DNA of 64,000 bases from Micromussa lordhowensis (taxonomy: Eukaryota > Cnidaria > Anthozoa > Scleractinia > Lobophylliidae): assembly GCA_964020085.1 (NCBI GenBank), contig OZ026597.1:22825721-22889720 (forward strand), given 5' to 3'. A model generated the notes under the pieces. That model made no database searches. It worked only from the letters and a program-made list of their open reading frames with translations, and was not told the DNA's origin. The translations under genes and the position numbers were made by a program. Shown one piece after another: positions 46,053 to 59,500 of the stretch. Position 1 is the first letter of the stretch; the number at the start of each line of letters is the position of its first letter.

Positions 46053-47767
46053 GCAGTGGCCTAGTTATTTGAATATTAGGGAGGTAATAAGCAAACCATG
46101 ATGATGACGACAGCAATAACATAACCAAACAAAAGGTTTAATGAGCAAAACAATAGATGTACATGTGTGTTCTAAATCTTTGTACAATTCTTTGCCATCC
46201 TCTGCAAAACAAGAATGTGAAATGACCAAGTTCTTTCTGCGTCATCTGAGGAACTTGAATGATGATGATGGCTAATTTTTCATACAGGTACATGTATTTC
46301 CATTTGGTATTGAACGCTGTCATTGCATATTTAGCCTGAGAACCTTTTTAGAGCCATTGGTATATACTAAACAGATCTAGACAACTGTGAATTTTGTTGG
46401 TAAATTATATAAGTTCATTTTTGACTAGGCATCATTCTTGGCATTGCCTAAGCTCCCTATTGTCATTTAATTAACAATAGCACTAATTGGTGTCTGTTGT
46501 AATTAAGCAGTCAGACTTGGCGTTTAGGTACTGGCCAGTGCTCTAATGGGCAAGGCAGTTTATTCTTGTGGTGCCCCTCTTTACTCAGGAGTAAAATTTA
46601 TGGGTATTACATGCACATGTATGTAGTAAACTGTTAAGACAATTAGACATAATGCTGCTATTAAACCTAAGATAAGACTAGTTTCCCATCCAGCAGGAGT
46701 TACTACATGTACAGTACATGTAAATCTGTGTATGTGTATATTACCCTAAGTAAATTCATGCTACAGAAGTTACTGGATTTGGGCCACTTTGACCTGAGTG
46801 GTGATATTACATTTATTTAATATTATGGGTTTTGTACATTTCATAGCAAGATTTTAGATAGCTACAGAGTTAGTCAATACAAAACAGCAAGAGCTTTTCA
46901 TTGCAAAACCACAAGCTGTACATGTATTGATAAAGAGCTGTTGAGGTATTTTGCACTGTAATTCAGACTGCCTTGGGAATGTGGTTAATCAGTGAAAGAA
47001 ATAATTATGATCACAAACTTAAGTAATATGTTAAAACTGCATAATGTTTGTAGTGTCTACAACAAACATGTTTCTGTAGACTGTCATATTTTTTGCTATG
47101 GTGGTATATTATTCCACAACAGCAATAAAAAAAAACCAGTGTAATCCATACGTAACAAATAGTATATAATGACAGTAATATATTTTTTCATGCACACATG
47201 TAATTACTCATTCATGCATCTTACCCAAAGCACTTGAAGTGTATGTACTAATCTCTTACTAGCTAAGCGTAAAGGGCAGTACTGGTGAATACTGGCCCAG
47301 GGTCAAGGCAGTACAGACCAAGCACAATGAGGGCCAATATTCCTCAGTACAGCTTTTAGCATTAGCTATAAAGTTAGAAAGTAGTTTATTATATGCCATG
47401 CACTCGGGCCATGCTTGTTTCAGTTTCTACCTCAGAAGTTTCCTGATCTTCAGGATAATACAATTTGCTTGGTACATGTAAACTCTGTAAAATATCAATT
47501 TTTACCGGTAGGTTTTTTCTTTATGAAAGAGTGAGAGTATACACATTATAGCAGAGCTGCTGTACGCCGAAGGCTTGTTAGAGGAGCCCCAGAAAATTAC
47601 CTTAGAAAATTTGGTAACCCATCAATCTCAAAAAATTTGTCATGTGACTGTTCTTACGTACGTTAGTATGCCAAGCCCAATATTTTGAAAAAGAAGAGAG
47701 TAGAACCATTATCATAGGTACCTGTACATGTTTGATGTTGGACATCCAGGTTATCACTAATTGACAG

Positions 47768-47800
<33 letters not shown>

Positions 47801-48371
47801 TGTGACCATATCGTGGGCTCAGGTTATGAGGTCATCAAGGTCCTGTTTTTTTTAAGTTGACCACTGACTGAATACTGGTTTTTCCATGGGATTGCGGGCT
47901 CAAGTTAGGTTTTAACACTGGGGGAGAAGGCGGGGAAGTACTTTGCAAAGGCATTTTTTGGCACAAATTAACCCCTGGTATGTTATTCACTCTTCTTCCG
48001 AATATTCCTTGCACAATCGTATTTTGGAAAGTCCCTGATATTGCATATGTAATTTCTTCAATCCTGGTTACGCTTATTGAGTATAGTTTGTTCAAATTTA
48101 ACTGGAGAAAATAGCGAAATACATGCTGAACAACTACATGCTCACAATTGATCATTTCTTAATTTTCTGATCCAAGAAAGATAAATCCTCTTTTTCCTTC
48201 ATGGTTAATTATTGCAATCAGGAGCTCCACTTTTATGCTTGGCTAAATCTATTGAGTTTAAAGAAAGGAAATCATGATCTTAATTTCATCAATGGCATAG
48301 ATTTTTACAAGTTTATATCTTCATTTTCTCCTTAATTTTAGTTTCAATTAAGAAGATATATCAAACAATCA
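46053..48371. other. Intergenic, AT-rich, no gene seen
   Basis: Scattered ACATGTA phrases. The reverse-strand open frame at 47835-48155 lies in what looks like a dispersed repeat and has no family resemblance. Confidence 0.5.
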
Positions 48372-48485
48372 AGACAGTGTTTAACCACATTTCCAAACAC
48401 CTTAAAATTTGTCAAAAAATACTCCACTGCCCATCATATTTTCAACTCTATTCATGGTGTTTGGAAATGTGATCAAACACGGTCT
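48372..48485. repeat. 114-bp inverted-repeat MITE
   Basis: Arms starting AGACAGTGTTTAACCACATT and ending with the near reverse complement AATGTGATCAAACACGGTCT. Non-coding. Confidence 0.7.
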
Positions 48486-49560
48486 GTAGTCTTTAATATA
48501 TTACATCAGAAAAATGCTTTTATAAATCATTATATGCACGGTACAGTGCCGTAAAACTTTCTTGACGTGTGTAGCCTCCCTCCCAGCCCATTATTTGGCT
48601 TGTCATGCAATGCTTGGGAAGAGGCATTGTGTGAGAACCAAAATAACAATTGCCAAGGAGACTAGCCATGCAGTGGGTGTGTGGGTTATGATTCAATCTT
48701 GAAGGGATTAGGTCACGCAAATGAAATTGCAGAAAGCAAATGAGATATTAGGATGGAAAAAAATGGAAATATTGGTTAAATCTGGACTTCGGGGATTTAA
48801 ACATATTGTAAAAGCCATTGAATATTACTGCCAAGCTGACCAATGGGGTGATCGGTTATGCTCAGATTTTTTACCTAATAGCAAAGGCTACATGTATAGT
48901 TATTTTCAATTTTAATGTATGTGTTATTTAAAAGGATACTTGGTAACTAATTAGTGTCAAACGTATTGTGACCTGGTTCCTTCACACTATACTAGATACT
49001 GTGTCTCTCTCAATTTGCTGAATGAGACCATCTTAATTTAGGTTTTGGACATCTTCACTTTGAGTGACAGCTGTAACGCTCTCTCGTTTCCAAGAACGTT
49101 TTTCCTGGTACTACTCAAGTTTACAAAGAAAAGACTTGTAAGACTTAATTTGTATATTTTTACATGTCTAGTCTGACAACACTCAATAGAATTAATCAGA
49201 AACAGCTATTATGTATTAATTCATTCGCTTATCAATAAAGTGACAAATGTGTATTTATTTTCTACTAAGCTTCAAGTTTATTTGGAAAGTAACTCAAGAA
49301 TTGTTTTGGTGGTAACTGATTTGTAATAAATTGCTATCTTCTGACTTCTTGGCTCATTTTGCTGCATTTTATGTACTACACGTGTTAGCTATGTGAATAG
49401 ATAATAAAGACTGAAGTATTTATTCATGAAGTCGCTATATGTACAGTTATACATGTAACTGGCGGCTATATTGAACACCAGCCTGACGCAGACGTTTACT
49501 TTTCAATCGAGGGCTTCCTCAAGCGTACAAATCCGGCTTTCCTGTTTTTTACCCGAGTCG
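48486..49560. other. Intergenic, no feature seen
   Basis: AT-rich. The small open frame at 48721-48915 has no recognisable content. Confidence 0.45.
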
Positions 49561-49726
49561 TGTAGGCATAACGACATAATGACATGATGTTTCTTGTGCC
49601 AAGGCCCCGCCGACTAAGAGAAGCGAAAAGGGCTATGGGGACGAGATTGCATTTATGTCGGTAATAGATGTAATGTAAATATCGACTTAAAGACATAAGG
49701 AGCGCTTTTCCTTTTGACTGGAAAAA

Positions 49727-50746
49727 CCGGCTGTGACTAAAAGTGGGACGGGGACGTGGGACTTGGGACGCGAGGACTCGGGGACTTCGGGACGTGGGAC
49801 TTGGGGACGCGGGGACGTGGAGACGTGGGGACGTGGGGACGTGGGACTTGGGGACGCGGGGACGCGGGGACGTGGGACTCGGGAACGCCGGGGACGCCGG
49901 GACGCGGGACTCGGGGACGCGGGACTCGAAAACGTTGGGACTCGGGGACGTGGGGCCTACGGGACTCGAAGACGTGATAAACAAACAACACCTGATTTTT
50001 TCGCTGAATTTGTTAATTACAATTTTCGGTGCTCTCGAGAAAGGTATTAATTATGCTGGAGAGTTTGTAAGCAGACTAGTAGCTGATGATTTCCAGCGTC
50101 CGTGGTTCGGCCCGATATGTTTGCTTGCCTATGCTACCGTGAAAGCCCCGACCGGTACATAATAGTTTAAACGCAGGGGGCTTTAAACCTCGTGGGGAGC
50201 CATGGAGAACTTTCCGGGTAAGTAACTGTGTTTTCTTTCTTTCTCGATGTTTACTTCAGGAAAACCGTTGTCCGAAAATCAAGATTTCTTTCAGTTTCAT
50301 TCCTAGAATGTGCAGATACTTCTCGTAATGATCTCGAGCTAGAAAAAGAGTGGAAACGTCCACCCAGAGCCCTCACAATGCAAACATATCAGGCCGAACC
50401 ACGGACGCTGGAAATCATCAGCTACTAGTCTGCTTACAAACTCTCCAGCATAATTAATACCTTTCTCGAGAGCACCGAAAATTGTAATTAACAAATTCAG
50501 CGAAAAAATCAGGTGTTGTTTGTTTATCACGTCTTCGAGTCCGTAGGCCCCACGTCCCCGAGTCCCGCGTCCCGGCGTCCCCGGCGTTCCCGAGTCCCAC
50601 GTCCCCGCGTCCCCGCGTCCCCGCGTCCCCGCGTCCCCACGTCCCCACGTCCCCACGTCCCCGCGTCCCCGAGTCCCACGTCCCGAAGTCCCCGAGTCCT
50701 CGCGTCCCAAGTCCCACGTCCCCGTCCCACTTTTAGTCACAGCCGG
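49727..50746. repeat. 1-kb inverted repeat with G-rich minisatellite arms
   Basis: The left arm (49727-50124) and right arm (50380-50746) are reverse complements around a 255-bp spacer. The outer part of each arm is a minisatellite of GGGGACGTG/GGGGACGCG units. The arms differ in unit number, since the right one lacks about 30 bp. The inner part (from about 49975) is unique sequence including CACCTGATTTTTTCGCTGAA. All open frames here are repeat artefacts. It is probably a foldback transposon, nested in a larger repeat with ATAACGACATAA-type phrases at 49568-49590 and 51405-51450. Confidence 0.9.
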
Positions 50747-51455
50747 AAAAACCGGTGAGAATTTTCCGCCAGATGGAACAGTACAATTTTCCTCTAGAAA
50801 AAAATGGAACGGAAGCAGCTGTACCATTTGACGATGTTTACTTTTTGTCCTGGTAGAATATAAAGGAGCTAGCAAGAGCACTACTTTGAAACCTCAAACC
50901 AATAAGTTCAGTTAAAAAAGGCATGTTCGCCAGCCAAACCGAAATTAATCTCATGCATGGAAAAACATTGAAGTTGACAAATGTTGCGCCTTGAATGTTA
51001 GTGTTTTTGTGACAATTAACACTCACCTGAAGTCGAAGTGGAACAGCTATGACCCATAAAGGCGTCCAACCGCATGTTGGACACTGAGACATGAAGGAGG
51101 ACGCCATTTTCTCGAGCGAAATCGCGTATTTTTACCAAGGAGCATGGTGCTAGTGTGATAAAGTAAATGGTACAGTGATTTTCTGTAATTCCGGTAAAAA
51201 CGAGAAAAGAGGAATACCTCTGAAGGTATTCCCTTTTTTTCGAAAAATTTCCAGTAGAAAGGCCTGTTCCATTTGGTTTCCCACCGGGAAAACCGATTTT
51301 TCCATTCAAATGGAAAGCGCTCAAGGTAAAGATCATTTTTTTCCTTATGTGGTTATGTTGATGCTGTTATGTTTCTATTATGTCAGCATGTTCTTAATGC
51401 AAACGTAACGGCATAACGTCGTTATGTCGTTATGTATATGCCGTTATGTCGCTAG
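50747..51455. repeat. Flanking repeat with partial inverted ends
   Basis: GAATTTTCCGCCAGATGGAAC at the left and GTTCCATTTGGTTTCCCACC at 51266-51285 are imperfect reverse complements, suggesting another decayed element. The right end carries imperfect CGTTATGTCGTTATG tandem units at 51418-51450. Confidence 0.45.
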
Positions 51456-52226
51456 CGTAAACTAGGCCTTACACAGCGCGATTACAAATAAAGTCTTCAA
51501 ATCCCGTGGACCATCAAACAGCTGCACTTTGAAAAAAAGTAATATTCTCAACTTGCTTGCATCCCAATTGAACCCAGTCTTTATCATACATACATACATC
51601 CAGACTGGGAAATCAGTGAAGTGCTAGAAAAAAGATTACACCCCTGTATGACCACTTCGTGAGGAAAAAAAGACTGTGCACTTAACGTTACCTACACTGA
51701 ATTTACTGCTTTGACTTACATGTACCTAATATGAATTAGAGCCAAGCTTTAGACGATAGGATTACATTACGATAAATACATGGTTGAAATGCATTCAAAT
51801 TTGTTGAAAGCACCTTGAAAAATTAAGTTGTGAATACAAGGCAGTTTGCGGAACAGGCAGGGCGATCGATCCAAGTTATGCCACAAGCAGTGCACAGTAC
51901 AAAACTCATGACAGAAGACCAACGCGAGGAACAGAGCTTGTACACAGACGTGCGCATGCACCAATCTAGCTTGCAAGGGGGCGTGATTTCGTGGCCTTTG
52001 GTTAATGTGTTCCAATTCTGGATCGAGAGCGCGTTTAGTTCTTGGGTAATCTGACTATAATGCTAGAGTAGAGCGGAAGAAGTGTATCTGAGAAAGAAAA
52101 TGTTCCAGCCAAAAGAATTTCTTGACGTTTTAATCTGCGCCTGGTAAGGCCCATCGTAACGGGTGTCTATTTTCACATAATGTTATCCAGGTAGCGAGAT
52201 TCGTTTACCTCTAGTTTTTCCAACAG
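51456..52226. other. Upstream of the small secreted ORF, no feature seen
   Basis: No gene. A pyrimidine-rich tract and AG (CTAGTTTTTCCAACAG) directly before 52227 would serve as a splice acceptor. Confidence 0.45.
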
Positions 52227-52391
52227 ATGAGTCGAACGTTTCTATCAAGCATTGCTGTGTTACTACTGGTCGTACTCGCGGAGAAGACAATCGGCGAAAA
52301 TAAAGAAGTTTGTTCAGATACCAGATGCACCTGTTCTCGTGATAAAGAAAACATCACAGCAGTTTGCAGAATGAGTCACTTTTTACCATAA
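52227..52391 (+). CDS. Small secreted LRRNT-like cysteine peptide or exon
   Basis: 54 codons from ATG 52227 to TAA 52389-52391. The start MSRTFLSSIAVLLLVVLAEK is a textbook signal peptide. The rest has Cys29, Cys34, Cys36 and Cys47 in the pattern C-x4-C-x-C-x10-C followed by FLP, close to the cap that precedes leucine-rich repeats (LRRNT). No leucine-rich repeats follow in frame. It could be a free mini-protein, the first coding exon of a longer gene, or a truncated relic. A splice acceptor-like tract abuts the ATG. It lies about 0.95 kb beyond the 3' end of the kinase gene, on the opposite strand. Confidence 0.5.
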   Translation: MSRTFLSSIAVLLLVVLAEKTIGENKEVCSDTRCTCSRDKENITAVCRMSHFLP

Positions 52392-53340
52392 ACAACATAG
52401 AGAAGTCTAGGAACGGGAGTCTTATCTCTTGAGTGGTGACGTCATTGGACCCATCAGAGGATCATATGTTACTATATCCGCTTTACGTCGCTACTTCTTT
52501 TATTTAATGCAATCTAATGACCTTCCCTACTGTAACAGCTTGCATCTTGTTGCTGTGTAAGCGCCAGTCTTCTATAGCTGGTATTGTGATTTTCTTTAGG
52601 TTAATTACAGTATGTGGGTTTAAGTACGATAAAAATGATTGTTTATATACAACGTTCTTTCTTAATCTCTTGGAGTTCTTAACCCACTTCAAGTCGATTT
52701 CGTAGCAGATTAGTCCAGTAATAGTCTATTCGTTCCCTAAATTTAAACCTATTTTATATACTTATTTATGATTACTCACGAGTTACTGTCAGTGAGACAG
52801 TAGGCTTTACATATATAAAATATAATATCAGCTGTCGATTGCTCGTGACTTACTGCATGCAAGTTTACGTTGTATTAAGGGAAAACTTCACAAACAAGTA
52901 GAACTAATACTTTAAATTGTTATTTCTTAAGTCAAACACTGAGCCTCGCATAAGCTGTGACTTCTTTCTAAAAAGCCATAAATAACTATTGTCAGATGAA
53001 ACGAGTCGATGATTTTGCATTTTAGTTTGCAACTTTTTCACTACAAAACATTACCGGTCTAGATGCCGTTCTGGATGGGAAAATCTAGACCGCTTTCAAT
53101 ATTGATTTCGTGAATTTGGTAGTTCCCAGTCCTTGTGAGACAGACCCAAATAATAAAGTTGCGTAATTCCTAAATATTTGTAAACAATACTTCCCATTAT
53201 CTATTTATGTCATTTATCTTGCTATTCATCTTGTTAGTCAATAATAAAACTTTCCATTTGAAAATTCATCAGTCTTAGTATCATTGCTACACTGTGCATC
53301 CCATCAGTGTTCTGCTCTAAGTGAAGTCACAAATAAGCAG
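52392..53340. other. Between small ORF and kinase gene, no feature seen
   Basis: AT-rich, with no leucine-rich repeat coding on either strand. A short imperfect inverted repeat (GGTCTAGATG and AATCTAGACC) lies at 53057-53091. Confidence 0.45.
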
Positions 53341-53539
53341 CTACAACCATGAGTCGTGATTGCTAGTATTGCTGTTTTCAGAATCAGCTTCATCGTAACA
53401 AGCATGGTTCTCAGCAAGCTTATTGAAATCATAATAAGGAGTGTCCTTTGCCATCATTTCTTCCAGTATCAAAATAAGTTTCTCGAATGTCGGTCGTTTA
53501 TCTGGATCTTCTTCCCAGCAGTCCAACATTATCTCGTAT
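53341..53539 (-). CDS. RTK last exon
   Basis: The acceptor is TTCTCATCAG. It encodes YEIMLDCWEEDPDKRPTFEK, the end of the kinase C-lobe with its conserved Arg, then a short Asn/Ser/Asp-rich tail with two Tyr-containing sites (YYDF, CYDE) and a TAG stop at 53341-53343. Confidence 0.9.
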
Positions 53540-56500
53540 CTGATGAGAAATGACCTATTTTAGAACATAGTTTGAAAGTTGACAGCTTTGTTAAATGGTT
53601 TTACTTCCATTCGTATGCTTATCAAGTTTAGCTTGTGTACATTTTAAATCTCATGTATATTGTAATATTTCAGATTACTTTTGGTGTTTTTTTATTAGGA
53701 TTTCCTTACTCGAGGACCTCCCTGAAAACTACGTGGCTATACGACGAGCGCTTCCTGCTATGAACATTTATTATTTTGTTGTTGATCTATAATTACTAAA
53801 CCTAAAATTAAAAGTGTTTTTAGCTGTTTTGTTTTTGTTTCCTTTGTTAAATGTCAGGCCTAGAAGACGATAACGTGACTTGTTAACCAACCCGATTAGT
53901 CTGCACTACTTTAATTCGTTCGTGTTAATCTGCTCCTCTTTTGCTATTGGGGCTGAGGCTATGTTTGTGTTCTTTAGCTATTGTTTCGTTTGACCAATCA
54001 TAAAGATAAGATTAACGGGGCAGGTCGCGCAGTTAATCGAGCATTTTTCAGTAAACCACTCGAGCTGTAAGAAACACCTTAAACATAACTATCTTCTTCT
54101 ACTCTTGTTGGATCTATATCCACAGGAAAAACACATTGTTCGTGATTTGATTCCAGCAACATAACTTACAGTGAGCGAATCCTTGGGCTGTTATTTTAAC
54201 AGAACCAAAGTATACTGAGCGATTTACTTACATCTCATCTGAGCACATGTCTGGTTTGTCCATGCGATATCCTGTCTTAAGAAGTCTGTACAGTTGCTTG
54301 TTGCTTACCCCAGGATATGGGATATCGCCTAGAACAACAGATATAGTTAAAGAATCATAATCCCCTCCGCTTCACAGTAAACTTCGTTTCCAGTGCTCTG
54401 TTTTCCTTTCTCTTTAACGCCTAAGCACGGAGAGAATCCTGGAGAGGAGTTTGAGAGTCTTGCAGAGTTGGTGGACAAAGGAGTGCACGTCTTCTTCTAC
54501 TACCTAGCTGATCCATTAGCTTTGCTTATTGCACAGTCGAACATCAATTACTGACCATAATTAGAGAATTAATCTCAACGGTAATCCAGGAATAAATGAT
54601 ATGAGTTAATGTGGTGAATGGGATCATATTTTCCCCCTCACCCACTCCCCTCTCTCCACCCCTTAGGTAGGCCCTCTCTCTCTCTCTCTCCTCCCCTCTC
54701 AACTTCTCTTAAGAAGGCCTGACATTCAAACTAGAATTGTATTTGATTTTGACGACTCTCCGTAAATTAATTTCATTCACGTTCAAAAAATGCATCAACA
54801 AATTGTCACAACCATGTTCAGTCTTACCCATTGTGGCCAGTTCCCACAGAAGTACTCCGAAAGACCATCTAGAATAAACAGATAAAAAAACGTTCGAGTT
54901 TGTTTGTGTCATCACTGGTTTACATTCGTCGTTTTTATGAGTTAATAGTTCAGTCTGGGGATGGCTTTGGAGAGTGCAGAGCAACAATAACGTCTGCTAT
55001 TTGTTCAAGTTTTTCAAGTCCTTGGATGCACTTTCTTCAGTCTTTTCAAACAGAAAACCAGCAAAACATATGATATAGGATTAACAAATGTCTAAAACAA
55101 TAGCAGCAATAGCTAGGTAGAATGAACCTTTTAAAAGGTACACGTACCCGAACAGTTATATACAAAGCTAAAGAAAAGGTATTTGATGCTAATTTAGCTA
55201 TTATTTTATTTATTTTTTATGTGTAATAGCTGTAAACTAAGGGGGTAAGTCGGGGATGTGGTGGCTCACTGTTATAGATAAGGGTGATTGACACCATAAA
55301 CTTGTCTCTTATGAAAATATTTGAGGAAGTATATAAGCTTTACATACGTACACATCACTTTTAGAAGTGTATAAACCGCTGGTAAGCGCCTCGGGTGCTG
55401 TCCATTTGATTGGCAGTTTTTTCGTGTGCTTCGTCTCGTAAATTTCACCATAGGTATGGCGTAGCAGACCAAAATCAGCGATCTTCACTGCTCTGTTGTC
55501 ACCAAGAAGAACATTACGAGCTGCCAGATCACGATGAACAAATGCTTTGCTGGCCAAGTAATCCTGTGATAAATACAAAGAAAAGAGAAATTGAAGGAGA
55601 ATTCAAGGCAAAACGAATAGGCACTGGAAAGAGTAAACACCCCAACACCGAGCTATGATTCGAACCACATACATCCCTAACTGCAGTGGTTATGCGTAGT
55701 AATGAAAGAGAGAATGAACTAAAGGTTGACACTTAGTCGCGCTCCATACGGTGATTCCTGTATAAGGAAGGTTCCACTGTATCAACCAGTACACGCATGC
55801 CCCTTTGATAGGAACATTTGGTTTTAAATTTTCAGGAGAATTCCAGTTTCTACTTACCATTCCTTGAGTTATCTGCCACGCCAAACAAAGAAGATCTTTT
55901 GTAGACAGGTCATCTTCATTGTTATTGTTACTTTGGGACGGCATGGTAATCTTCACGTGTGCATCTTTCACGTTGCATGAACTCGTACATTTGTTATTAC
56001 CGCTCTCTTCCATCTTTTCGTTAGCCTGTGATGGCACACTTTGGAAGCTTTCATCGGCCACTTTTGTCCCCCCTTGATAAGTTTCGTCACAAGTCGACGG
56101 TCTTGTTTGGTACCGGACGTGTTCCTGCAGATTTAAAATAAGTTGACATGAAAGCAACTCCCGTTCGCTTTTGCCAGCGATCAGTTTAAACCAAGCAACT
56201 CGCTTTTTTGGATAAAAATTCATTCGTGGTCTAGGCTGGTATTAATAATGGATGGTTGCCGATAAGCTAATGCAGGCTAATACAGTGATAGGAGTTTAAT
56301 AATAAAAACACACAACAAAAACGTACGTCAACGTCATTATTTTTATACAGTTAAGCGTTTGACAGCCGCACGCGTTTTGATTTATTTTCCTCCACAGTCT
56401 TTGCAACCCACAGTAAAAAGTGCTCACCGTTTTGCTTCAAAATGCCGCATTTGAAGACGCGCTCCAGAGTGGATACATTTGAAAACGAAGCCCGATATAT

Positions 56501-59500
56501 GGTATTTACTGACAGCGAAAACGTAAGCTGTCGAAACGCTGACGTTGTTCACATCACGCGGGCAATATCAAGCGTATCATCGTTTTCGAGCGTTATGGTA
56601 AGGACGCGAAAAACGCTACGAAAACCGACGGCTGATATAGGCTATAGGATGCATTCTGCAGCAGGAATTTTGAGCATAATTCAAGGCATTCCTCAGCGAG
56701 AATCCTGCCGGAAGAATTCCAGATGTTTGAGCAGAAATAGGACAGAATTTGTGAAGAGTTTTAAAACATCAGCAACACAAAAGATAATTTTCAAATATTA
56801 AAAAGATACTTTTAAAACTAATCGAAAATCCCTTGCCATGCGTATACGTCGGGGTGTTTTGCAAGTTTTAATAAAACCAGGTAGCTCTATCAACAGTGCT
56901 CGCTACAATTTTGACACATGTAGTGAAAAATTTTCTCACCTGTCGTTTCTTTCTGAGCCATTGAAGCAGATCCCCTTGTGGAACATATTCCAAGATCAGC
57001 AAGATGGGTTCAGATCTTACCCAGTAGCCGAGCATACTCAGAACATTCCGGTGAAAGCCAATTTGCTTCATTAAGTCAATTTCCTGTAAAAACTGCTTTT
57101 TACCTTCCTCACCTGCTGTTTCTGATATAAAATTAGACAGCAATCAAGCAATGCAAATTAACTGATAGAAACTGGAAATTAGAATTGATAAAAAGGGTGG
57201 GATAAGAATAAAATATCACAGTGCCAACCTAAAATAAATAGACCGTCGTTTTCAATATATTAAAATTCAGTTTGACAGTGAGGCTTAGAGGACACAAACA
57301 AAGGAAATTGAATGACTATGTTTATTAATTTTTTCTTTGTTGTATCTCTAGGCTTCACTATCAAGCTGAATTTTAATACATCGAAAGTGGCCTGTTGGTC
57401 AGAGTAGGGCGCCGCCAATTCAACCACAAAAATGCGTTAAATATCCAAACTATTTTCCAACAAAAACGCCAAAACTCGGCCGAAATTTGTCTGAAAAATG
57501 TATTTTATGCGCTTCCCTTCATATTGTCCGGGAGATTTGGTAACCCGTACGGGAGACTGGGACCTGAAGACTCCCGGATAAATCCGAGAGACTTGGCACA
57601 GATGCACTGAAGATATAAGTAAAATAACCATTCATCAAACAAAGTCCTGCCTGTGTTTTAACCATGTCATCTTTATTGATTGATTCATGTGGGTTTTCAT
57701 TTAAGGATGCTATCTTTGGTTTAAAACTATTTTGGAAAATTGGGTTGGACAATTTATAGCTGATCAGCTACTGGAGCTTAGTTTTATTGCTCTTGCAAAT
57801 TAAATCAGCTAGTTGCCTTTACAGTACATATAAACCTTGTTGTTGTTGTTGTTGCTATCTGTAAGATGGTTAGGCTCGCATAAGATAAATTTATTTCTCT
57901 GTTATGTCTTTGCTCACCAAGTAACACTTTGACAGCAACAACTCTTTCCTCTTTGACTTCCACTCTTTCCTCTCTAGGCTTGAAAAATACTTCAGCGCTT
58001 GGAAATTCCCTAAGGACTCCTTTGTGAACCTTGCCAAAAGCTCCTCTTCCCAGCTCCTCCGTAAATGTTACCCGCTCAGGAATAACCTCCCATTGCAGTA
58101 AGGGAACGATATCAGACTTGGACCTCGAGAAATTTTTAAAAAATGTAAATCTTATTCATAGTGGTCATGCACTTGGCTTTACAAGCACTAAGATTATATA
58201 GCTAAAAGCACTAATAAGGAAACAAATTAAAACAATATTGAAATGATTATCGTTGAGACTTTCATAAGCTTTCGTAACCATAGTTCTTCACTAAGAAGAT
58301 ATAACGAAGAGACAAAATTCCCTGTTACTCCGAGTTTAATAGTAACAGGGAATTTTGTCTCTTCGTTATATCTTCTTATTCAAAGCTCTACACCTTAGAG
58401 CACTGTGGCATTAGCCACTTTATTACACGTATATAGTTCTTCAATATATATATCTGGGTAGAGGGTTAACCTGAACATTGCTGACATTCATAATTGCCAT
58501 TACAATAAGTGGGGACAGTGAGTATACACAAATATCAAAAGGCACCAGTTTTAATAGGCCATTTTCAAATTACCTTGAGCCTCGTTCTCAAAGCGAGTCT
58601 TAGTGTCCTTCATTTTATTTCATTCACATGCAAATTTTAAACTCATTTTCATATGAATGGTTGTGTACCAGGCCTCGCTTTGATGAAGAGGCTTAGGTCA
58701 ACTATTGGGCTTTTATAGCAAAAGAGACGTCTTTTATATTCTTACGCTGAATAATCTCAATCACCCGAGGAAGTAAAAACAGCTAATCTTCTCCCCAGAA
58801 GGCAATTACCAATTACATTCCTATAGTCGAGTTACAATATGAAAGCTCAAAAAACCTTTTTGCCAAGACAGCACGAAGTTGTTTCTGTTTCCATTTCTTT
58901 CTGCGGCATACCGCAATCCCCACTGTTACCATGGCAACAACAGCGATACTTCCTGCTATTATTCCGGCTCTTAAAATGGTCTGGTCTGAAATGGTGAAGG
59001 ATCAAAATTTCAAAAATCTGACGAGTGTCATAGTTATCCTGATCGTCACATCAGTTTTTCCGGTAAATCAGTGTTACGTGACTTTCAACTTAGTTGCTTA
59101 CTCCATTAAGACGTCTTTCGTTCTGTTTTCGTTAATACCTCAAGGATGGCCATTGCAGCTACCTTAACACTTTTACATTTTAAGCGAGGAAGTCAAGTTA
59201 TGCCATATGGCTATCAACTGATCAATCAATCAATCTCCACCTTCCCCTTCCCTCGATCACCCCATGTACAACCATTTACGACAGTGATCAGAGTGCTTAT
59301 AAACGCAAATCCGCAATTCTCCCTTCAGTCTACTAGACTGATTAACAACATAATAAAATGAGTTGATTTATATGAAAGCTTCAGAACTCTTCCTTTTCTT
59401 TCTCGTGGGAAAAAGACTGAAAAAGAGTAAAAAAAAATAAAACATCTCAAGTACTTTAAGGCCTGGTCAAAGACTTTTTCTTGTAAAAATAATTTATTAG

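Noticed and set aside
47835..48155. 106-codon minus-strand frame
   Set aside because: Lies in apparent repeat sequence and shows no family signature.
49496..50881. Several frames of 67-180 codons with GRGDVG or Pro/Arg-rich repeats
   Set aside because: All arise from the GGGGACG minisatellite arms read in different frames. No start context or conserved domain.
56442..56801. 119-codon plus-strand frame in an RTK intron
   Set aside because: Antisense to the kinase gene, in sequence that resembles a dispersed CGTTTTCG-type repeat. No recognisable domain.
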